NCBI GenBank assembly: GCA_001775965.1
Contig: MEZG01000021.1
Coordinates: forward strand, 1,118 to 7,395
Source of the DNA: Candidatus Bathyarchaeota archaeon RBG_13_60_20
GTDB taxonomy: Archaea; Thermoproteota; Bathyarchaeia; TCS64
DNA: 6,278 nucleotides
Reading direction: 5' to 3'
Below, piece after piece: positions 1 through 3,891 of the stretch (position 1 is the stretch's first letter; each line of letters begins with the position of its first letter). A program made the translations under genes and the position numbers. The notes below the pieces were generated by a model. It saw only the letters and a program-made list of their open reading frames with translations. It did not search any database and was not told the origin of the DNA.

Positions 1-318
1 CTCGGTCTCCTCGCTCACCACGATGCCCTCCAGCGTATCGTTGTCTATGGTGGGGCCGAAGGGGTCGCTGAGAGGCACTATCTTGGAGCGCTCGTAGAAG
101 CCCCTTTCCTTCAGGAAGCTCTTCACGTCGCGCCGCCTGTTATCGTAGCTGTCGATCTCATGCTGCTTCTTCAGCGTCCCGGCGAACTCGTCGGTGGTAA
201 TTCCCACGATGGCCCGCTCGCCGACGTTGAACGTCTCCTCAAGGAGGAACCAGTGGCCCTTGTGCATCACGTCGAAGGTCCCCCCCACTGACACCCACTT
301 CAGCCTGTTGTTGGACAA
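1..318 (-). CDS. coaD: Archaeal phosphopantetheine adenylyltransferase (5' part, gene runs off the left edge)
   Basis: Transfers AMP from ATP to 4'-phosphopantetheine to give dephospho-CoA, the penultimate step of CoA synthesis in the cytoplasm. I translated 106 codons by hand on the minus strand; the frame stays open to base 1. The N-terminus has VGGTFDVMHKGH (residues 11-22), the nucleotide-binding strand plus the HxGH motif (H19, H22) of the nucleotidyltransferase superfamily. It continues with ITTDEFAG, YDNRRRDV, and a VPLSDPFGPTIDND...IVVSEET stretch that I know as typical of the archaeal (COG1019) type; roughly the last third is missing. The start is a TTG at 318-316 with GGTG at 330-327, 8 nt upstream; a CTG at 339 or GTG codons at 294 and 288 are alternatives. 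It lies 79 bp downstream of the AsnC-domain gene on the same strand and has its own weak TATA-like box. Confidence 0.88.
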   Translation of the reverse strand, partial: MSNNRLKWVSVGGTFDVMHKGHWFLLEETFNVGERAIVGITTDEFAGTLKKQHEIDSYDNRRRDVKSFLKERGFYERSKIVPLSDPFGPTIDNDTLEGIVVSEETE

Positions 319-356
319 GCGGCCAGCACCCGGACGCAGTATCGAATAGCGCCGCG

Positions 357-370
357 CAATTAAGCTTTTT
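357..370 (-). promoter_or_regulatory. Candidate TATA box/BRE for the adenylyltransferase gene
   Basis: Read on the minus strand this is AAAAAGCTTAATTG: an A-rich BRE-like part followed by a TATA-like CTTAATT centred near 362. A start of transcription about 26 nt on (near 336) would leave an 18-nt leader carrying the GGTG ribosome site before the TTG start. The match to the TTTAWA consensus is imperfect, so this is tentative. Confidence 0.4.
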
Positions 371-391
371 CACGGTTTTCACCGGAAAAAG
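365..391 (-). terminator. Hairpin with T-run just after the AsnC-domain gene, possible terminator
   Basis: On the minus strand the arms CTTTTT and AAAAAG pair around an inner stem CGGT/ACCG closed by a GAAA tetraloop, with a small internal loop (C opposite TG). The T5 run (390-386) begins 7 nt past the stop of the AsnC-domain gene. A short T-run is what archaeal RNA polymerase usually needs to stop, and the hairpin may help or may protect a 3' end. The A-rich arm also overlaps the candidate TATA/BRE of the next gene. Confidence 0.45.
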
Positions 392-397
392 GTGGGC

Positions 398-628
398 CTA
401 GTCCGCTATGAAACAGGTCATGGTTGAGCCTATGCCCTCTATGCGCCGTATCTTCTCTATGACAAGCTCCTGGATGGCGGAGGAGGTCTGGGCCTCGATC
501 ATCACGTAGGCGTCGTAGGGCCCGTACAGGAAGTGGGCCTCGACGACCCCCTTCAGCGTGAGCAGCTTATCCATTACCTTCCGCTCCGAGGTTGGCTCGA
601 GGGTCAGCAGCACAAGTGCTTTGTCCAT
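398..628 (-). CDS. Stand-alone Lrp/AsnC ligand-binding (RAM) domain protein
   Basis: A 76-residue protein made only of the effector domain of Lrp/AsnC regulators (RAM, betaalphabetabetaalphabeta ferredoxin-like fold). Visible are the first strand (KALVLLTLEP), helix 1 (SERKVMDKLLTL), KGVVEAHFLYGPYDAYVMIEA with the family's conserved G-x-YD turn, helix 2 (AIQELVIEKIRRI) and the closing strand (STMTCFIAD). There is no room for a helix-turn-helix, so it cannot bind DNA by itself. In the family this domain forms dimers and octamers and binds amino acids or related small molecules between subunits. The frame stays open upstream, but ATG 628-626 is the better start because a strong TATA box lies just before it; starting earlier would put the box inside the gene. 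It is divergent from mvaA. It could sense a metabolite or modify full-length Lrp proteins; the ligand is unknown. Confidence 0.85.
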   Translation of the reverse strand: MDKALVLLTLEPTSERKVMDKLLTLKGVVEAHFLYGPYDAYVMIEAQTSSAIQELVIEKIRRIEGIGSTMTCFIAD

Positions 629-655
629 AGATGACACTGAAAGCAGGGGAAGCGG

Positions 656-665
656 ATAATATAAA
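656..665 (-). promoter_or_regulatory. TATA box of the AsnC-domain gene
   Basis: Minus-strand TTTATATTAT is a near-perfect archaeal box A. Its centre is about 33 nt from the ATG at 628, so transcription should begin 5-8 nt before the start codon, giving an almost leaderless message; no Shine-Dalgarno sequence is seen. Confidence 0.72.
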
Positions 666-683
666 CGCGTAGATCGATGCGAA

Positions 684-694
684 ATCATTAAATC
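684..694 (+). promoter_or_regulatory. mvaA: Candidate TATA box of the mvaA operon
   Basis: ATCATTAAATC, preceded by GCGAA, is the only AT-rich block upstream of mvaA on this strand. With its centre near 690 the predicted transcription start is near 716, leaving a leader of about 16 nt that contains the ribosome binding site. Confidence 0.5.
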
Positions 695-703
695 CCGTGG
701 AAG

Positions 704-724
704 CCTCGATGAAACAAACCGAGG
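704..724. repeat. Inverted repeat CCTCG-N11-CGAGG at the mvaA start region
   Basis: Perfect 5-bp arms (704-708 and 720-724) flank 11 bases; a G-T pair would extend it by one in RNA. The centre (714) falls on the predicted transcription start, and the right arm overlaps the GAGGT ribosome site. It could be a repressor operator or, if transcription starts further upstream, an RNA hairpin hiding the ribosome site. Short arms mean chance is possible. Confidence 0.35.
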
Positions 725-725
725 T
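721..725 (+). promoter_or_regulatory. mvaA: Ribosome binding site of mvaA
   Basis: GAGGT lies 6 nt before ATG 732 and matches the archaeal anti-Shine-Dalgarno core. It decides the start at 732 over the out-of-frame ATG at 709. Confidence 0.7.
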
Positions 726-731
726 AGTGTT

Positions 732-2009
732 ATGGCCCCCGAGTTCACCAGCAGGATATCAGGTTTCTACAAGAAGTCCGTGGAGGAGAGGATCGAGGTC
801 ATCGCGGGGATGGTGGGCCTCACAGGCGAGGAGGCGGCCGTCCTCAGGAGCAGGGGCGGCCTCAGCCTGGACGAGGCCGACCACATGACCGAGAACGTCG
901 TGGGCACCATAGCGTATCCCTTCAGCGTCGCGGTCAACTTCAGGGTGAACGGACGCGACCTGCTCGTCCCCATGGCGGGGGAGGAGCCCAGCGTCGTGGC
1001 CGCCGCTAGCAACATGGCCCGCCTCATGAGGGACGGCGACGGCATCAATGCCACAGCCACCGACCCTATCATGATCGGCCAGGTGCAGATACTGGACGTG
1101 CCCGACATGAAGGCGGCCGTGAAGGCGATAGAGAGGAACAAGGAGGCCCTCATCGCGTCGGCCAACGAGCTGGACCCCGTGCTGGTCCGGTTCGGGGGCG
1201 GGGCCAAGGACATTGAGCTGAGGCCCATCGAGACGGAGATCGGGCCCATGCTCATCGTCCACATCCTGGTGGATTGCAGGGACGCCATGGGGGCCAACGC
1301 CGTCAACACCATGGCCGAGGCCCTTGCGCCCACCATAGCCGAGCTCGCCAGCGGCAGGCCTCTCCTCAGGATCATCAGCAACCTGGCGGACAGGAGGCTC
1401 GTGACGGTGGAGGGGCTCGTCAGGAAGGAGGAGATCGGCGGCAAGGAGGCCGTTGACAACATCGTTGCCGCGTGGGCCTTCGCCGACGCGGACCCCTACA
1501 GGGCCGCGACCCACAACAAGGGGATAATGAACGGCGTCGCGGCCGTGGCCCTCGCCCTCGCCCAGGACCACAGGGCCATAGAGGCGGGCGCCCACGCCTA
1601 CGCCGTCAGGGGCGGGAGGTACCGCAGCATGAGTAGGTGGAGCAAGAACAGGGACGGCAACCTTGTGGGCACCATGACCCTCCCCATGGCCGTCGGCCTC
1701 GTGGGTGGCGCCACCCGCAGCCACCCCATGGCACAGATAGCCCGCAAGATACTCAGGGTGGACAAGGCAGCCGATCTCGGCATGGCCATGTGCGCAGTGG
1801 GGCTTGCCCAGAACCTTGGCGCCCTTAGAGCCCTCACACAGGAGGGCATACAGCACGGGCACATGAGGCTCCACGCCAGGAACCTGGTGGTGATGGCCGG
1901 GGCCACGGGGAGCCTCATAGACGTGGCGGCCAAGGAGCTGGTGGACGGCGGCGAGATCAGGTTCCCCAAAGCCCAGGAGATCGTGAAGCGCCTCAAGGGC
2001 GGGTCCTAG
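732..2009 (+). CDS. mvaA: Class II (bacterial-type) hydroxymethylglutaryl-CoA reductase
   Basis: Interconverts HMG-CoA and mevalonate plus CoA with a nicotinamide cofactor; in an archaeon it should supply the mevalonate pathway for isoprenoid lipids. The 425-residue length and the sequence fit class II enzymes such as Pseudomonas mevalonii HMGR. Landmarks: ENVVGTIAYPFSVAVNF (54-70) with catalytic Glu54; DCRDAMGANAVNTMAE (181-196); DPYRAATHNKGIMNG (254-268) with catalytic Lys263; AQDHRAIEAGAHAYA (277-291) with catalytic Asp279; GLVGGATRSHP; and IQHGHMRLHARN (373-384) with catalytic His377. There is no membrane anchor, so it is cytosolic. Asp181 aligns, as I recall, with the Asp that favours NAD(H) in P. 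mevalonii; cofactor choice is an inference. Start ATG has a good ribosome site. Only 8 bp separate it from the next gene, so they are probably co-transcribed. Most archaea use the class I enzyme, so bacterial origin of this copy is plausible. Confidence 0.96.
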   Translation: MAPEFTSRISGFYKKSVEERIEVIAGMVGLTGEEAAVLRSRGGLSLDEADHMTENVVGTIAYPFSVAVNFRVNGRDLLVPMAGEEPSVVAAASNMARLMRDGDGINATATDPIMIGQVQILDVPDMKAAVKAIERNKEALIASANELDPVLVRFGGGAKDIELRPIETEIGPMLIVHILVDCRDAMGANAVNTMAEALAPTIAELASGRPLLRIISNLADRRLVTVEGLVRKEEIGGKEAVDNIVAAWAFADADPYRAATHNKGIMNGVAAVALALAQDHRAIEAGAHAYAVRGGRYRSMSRWSKNRDGNLVGTMTLPMAVGLVGGATRSHPMAQIARKILRVDKAADLGMAMCAVGLAQNLGALRALTQEGIQHGHMRLHARNLVVMAGATGSLIDVAAKELVDGGEIRFPKAQEIVKRLKGGS

Positions 2010-2017
2010 GTGCCTCC

Positions 2018-2530
2018 TTGACCATAGAGATAGACGACGCGGGCACAGGCGACATACTCCACGGGGTCGTCATCGGCGCCTACAGGCCCGAGGACGACGT
2101 CTTCCTCTATGATATGATCGACGTAAGGTACTTCCAGGAGCCCGTGTACGGGGAAAAGCGGCACCTGAACGAGGCGAGGAGGATCGCTCTCAGGCTGGTG
2201 GACCGCCTCGGCCTCAAAGAGAAGGAGAAGATCAGCATCTGCACAGGAGACATCCTTAACGAGGCCGCGGAGGCCCTCGTTGAGGAGTACGGGGAGGACC
2301 AGGTTGAGCGGTGCAGGATCGAGAACCGGGCCCAGTACATGGTGGAGCTGGCCTACATGGACGAGCTAAGGAACATAGGGTACGAGCCCATAGAGAACAG
2401 GACCGAGAAGTGGGGCAAAAACTTCTGGCACCAGTACAACTGGCTGAGGAAGGACCCCAAGGCCAGGCTAAGGTGGGCCAAGTCGGCCTTCCCCAACCTC
2501 CGCAAGTACCCCCTGTTCAAGTCCGCATAG
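2018..2530 (+). CDS. Conserved-looking protein of unknown function, possible RNase H-like fold
   Basis: I do not recognise this 170-residue soluble protein. It starts at TTG 2018 with GGTG (2009-2012) 5 nt upstream, overlapping the mvaA stop; the next in-frame Met (33) would delete the likely first strand. The order of elements can be read as strand TIEIDDAGTGD (2-12), strand HGVVIGAY, strand DVFLYDMIDV, helix EARRIALRLVDRLGL (52-66), strand KISICTGDIL (71-80), helix NEAAEALVEEYG, strand VERCRIEN, helix AQYMVELAYMDELRNIG, then a basic, aromatic C-terminus (WGKNFWHQYNWLRK). This order, with acidic residues D6/D7, E52, D78 and E110 or D115 at suitable places, resembles the RNase H/retroviral-integrase fold. 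That is inference from pattern only. Position 8 bp behind mvaA suggests shared transcription, not necessarily shared function. Confidence 0.82.
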   Translation: MTIEIDDAGTGDILHGVVIGAYRPEDDVFLYDMIDVRYFQEPVYGEKRHLNEARRIALRLVDRLGLKEKEKISICTGDILNEAAEALVEEYGEDQVERCRIENRAQYMVELAYMDELRNIGYEPIENRTEKWGKNFWHQYNWLRKDPKARLRWAKSAFPNLRKYPLFKSA

Positions 2531-2536
2531 TTTTTT
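2531..2536 (+). terminator. T6 run directly after the mvaA operon
   Basis: Six T residues follow the TAG stop of the 170-residue protein with no gap. Short T-runs act as intrinsic termination signals for archaeal RNA polymerase, so the two-gene transcript could end here. The same bases also form the candidate TATA box of the next gene, so the two readings compete. Confidence 0.35.
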
Positions 2537-2538
2537 AT
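2531..2538 (+). promoter_or_regulatory. trm112: Candidate TATA box of the Trm112-like gene
   Basis: TTTTTTAT is centred about 35 nt before ATG 2570, which would put the transcription start near 2561 with a leader of about 9 nt. No convincing Shine-Dalgarno sequence precedes the ATG, in keeping with a nearly leaderless message. Confidence 0.45.
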
Positions 2539-2569
2539 CCAGCCTCAATGGAACCATATGTGAACCGAT

Positions 2570-3130
2570 ATGAAGCCCTGGCTCCTCAACATTCTGGCGT
2601 GCCCCATAGACAAGCACCACCCCCTGGAGGCGTACTTCTACAGGTGGGAAAACACCGAGGAGGAGATGGAGAAGATGAGCAGGGAGGCGGGGACGCCGAG
2701 CCCCCTCTTCAGTAAGCAGTACCTCCACCTGGCCAAGCAGATGGCGGACGGCACCATAAGCCCGCAGGCTCTAAAGGAGATCAGGGACATGGCAGGCGTC
2801 AGCTACTCCATGGAGCTTCTGGACGGGGTCAACAGTTTCATGGGTCAGCTAGCAGGGGTCGGAAAGCCCGGAGAGAAGGAGCTCCTCAGGGACCACCCTG
2901 AAGGCATGGACGTCCTCTACAGGTACCTCAACCTGGTGGAGGTGGAGGAGGGGCTTCTCAGGTGCCCCGAGTGCGGGAGGTGGTACCCCATAGGCAGCGC
3001 CGTGGAATCCATCCCCGAGCTCATGCCCGACGACCTCAGGGAGAGGGACCGGGACCTGGAGTGGCTGACCAAGTGGAAAGAGAAGCTGCCCGAGCAGGTG
3101 CTACGGGACGGTAGGCCCTACACCCTCTAA
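2570..3130 (+). CDS. trm112: Trm112-like zinc protein with a long helical insertion
   Basis: Trm112 proteins bind and stabilise several methyltransferases that act on tRNA, rRNA and release factor. The two halves of the zinc domain are at the ends of this 186-residue protein: LLNILACPIDKHHPLE (5-20) and EEGLLRCPECGRWYPI (126-141), followed by a SIPELMPDDLR tail (147-157) like the xIPxLLPxxxR end of the family. Common archaeal and bacterial members are about 60 residues; here about 95 mostly helical, charged residues sit between the halves, a layout like eukaryotic Trm112. The first knuckle keeps C11 but has D14 where a second Cys is usual; H16 or H17 might replace it, with C132 and C135 as the other ligands (inference). 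ATG 2570 is chosen because it gives the standard MKxxLLxILACP start. The last 30 bp overlap the tail of the convergent membrane-protease gene. Confidence 0.85.
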   Translation: MKPWLLNILACPIDKHHPLEAYFYRWENTEEEMEKMSREAGTPSPLFSKQYLHLAKQMADGTISPQALKEIRDMAGVSYSMELLDGVNSFMGQLAGVGKPGEKELLRDHPEGMDVLYRYLNLVEVEEGLLRCPECGRWYPIGSAVESIPELMPDDLRERDRDLEWLTKWKEKLPEQVLRDGRPYTL

Positions 3131-3847
3131 CTTAGCGCCCCTTAGCCTCCCGAGGCTCCAGTAGCCCAGGGCCAGTGCGAAGCCCGTTGTCATGAGCTCA
3201 GCGTAGAGCACGCCGCCGCTGACCACCATTAGGACCGCGAAGTCGATGACGAAGTGGATGAGCACGGCCGCCCCCAGGTACCTGAGGTCCTTCCTCCTGA
3301 ACGACTCCAGGACCATGACGGATAAGCCGATCTGGATGACAATAGCCATGACTCTCTCGTAGAAGCCCACGAAGGGCAGATAGAGGGGTGTCTCCTCTAT
3401 CGCTGCGAGCTGGAACGCAGGGAATGCGGACGGGTTGGTGAGCACGAGTACTCCTATGATGAAGACGTTGATGCCCGCCAGGAAGATGCTCTCGATACCG
3501 CCGTGGCCCGCACCGTACATGAACCCGTTCTCCAAAGTGTGCTCCTTCACCACGAATCTGTAGGCAACGTACCGAGCCCCCTCCTCGAAGACCCCGGCCG
3601 TCAGGGACGGGAAGGCCGTCAGCAGAATCACTGTGGCCTGGCCCAGGTCCGCCCCCAGTATCCAGAGGCTCCCGTAGTTGTTCAGGGGTATCCTGACCAG
3701 GGAGGCCAGGAACATGGCGCAGCCCACGAAGAAGATTCTCCAGCTGGTCCCCAGACTCCTCTTTATGTAGAACGCGAGGGCGATGGGGTATGCGATCTCC
3801 AGGAACCCTGCAGCGACGAAGGATAGGCCGACCTCGGTTAAACCCAT
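3101..3847 (-). CDS. YhfC-family membrane protein, putative glutamic-type intramembrane protease
   Basis: A 248-residue polytopic membrane protein with about seven hydrophobic segments (near 7-27, 36-54, 61-86, 121-137, 152-180, 189-209 and 213-231). It carries the motifs I associate with the YhfC family (PF10086), relatives of the PrsW/CPBP intramembrane proteases: VFEEGARY (86-93, with E88/E89), GAGHGGIES (112-120, with H115 and E119), FYERVMAIV (162-170) and HFVIDF (198-203, with H198 and D202). Family members are predicted, not well proven, to cleave within the membrane; the substrate is unknown. The frame also allows TTG at 3853, but ATG 3847 lies exactly where transcription should begin from the TATA box at 3877-3870, so a leaderless ATG start is preferred. 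It follows GH116 on the same strand and overlaps trm112 tail to tail. Confidence 0.85.
   Translation of the reverse strand: MGLTEVGLSFVAAGFLEIAYPIALAFYIKRSLGTSWRIFFVGCAMFLASLVRIPLNNYGSLWILGADLGQATVILLTAFPSLTAGVFEEGARYVAYRFVVKEHTLENGFMYGAGHGGIESIFLAGINVFIIGVLVLTNPSAFPAFQLAAIEETPLYLPFVGFYERVMAIVIQIGLSVMVLESFRRKDLRYLGAAVLIHFVIDFAVLMVVSGGVLYAELMTTGFALALGYWSLGRLRGAKLEGVGPTVP
3144..3157. repeat. Short perfect inverted repeat just past the trm112 stop
   Basis: Arms AGCCTC and GAGGCT are separated by two C residues, 13 nt after the trm112 stop codon and inside the convergent protease gene. In the plus-strand message this can fold into a tight hairpin and could mark or protect the trm112 3' end. No T-run follows it, and in the other strand it is coding sequence, so it may be chance. 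Confidence 0.3.
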
Positions 3848-3869
3848 AACCAATAGAGAGGGAGCACGG

Positions 3870-3877
3870 CTTTTAAC
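3870..3877 (-). promoter_or_regulatory. Candidate TATA box of the membrane-protease gene
   Basis: Minus-strand GTTAAAAG, centred near 3874, is 26-27 nt from the A of ATG 3847, the spacing expected between an archaeal TATA box and its transcription start. The gene can therefore be transcribed separately from GH116 although only 44 bp separate them. Confidence 0.5.
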
Positions 3878-3891
3878 ACATTGGTCACATG

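Noticed and set aside
629..748. N-terminal extension of the AsnC-domain protein to 748
   Set aside because: It would cover the strong TATA box at 656-665 and run into the mvaA start; the extra residues do not look like a helix-turn-helix domain.
759..1874. Long open frame on the minus strand opposite mvaA (371 residues), plus a shorter one at 767-1462
   Set aside because: mvaA is a certain gene with all catalytic motifs. The antisense products are His/Gly/Val-rich or low-complexity, match nothing I know, and are a usual result of high GC and codon bias.
2311..2715. Plus-strand frame of 134 codons spanning the end of the 170-residue gene and the start of trm112
   Set aside because: It overlaps two better genes in another frame, has no ribosome site, and crosses the intergenic promoter region.
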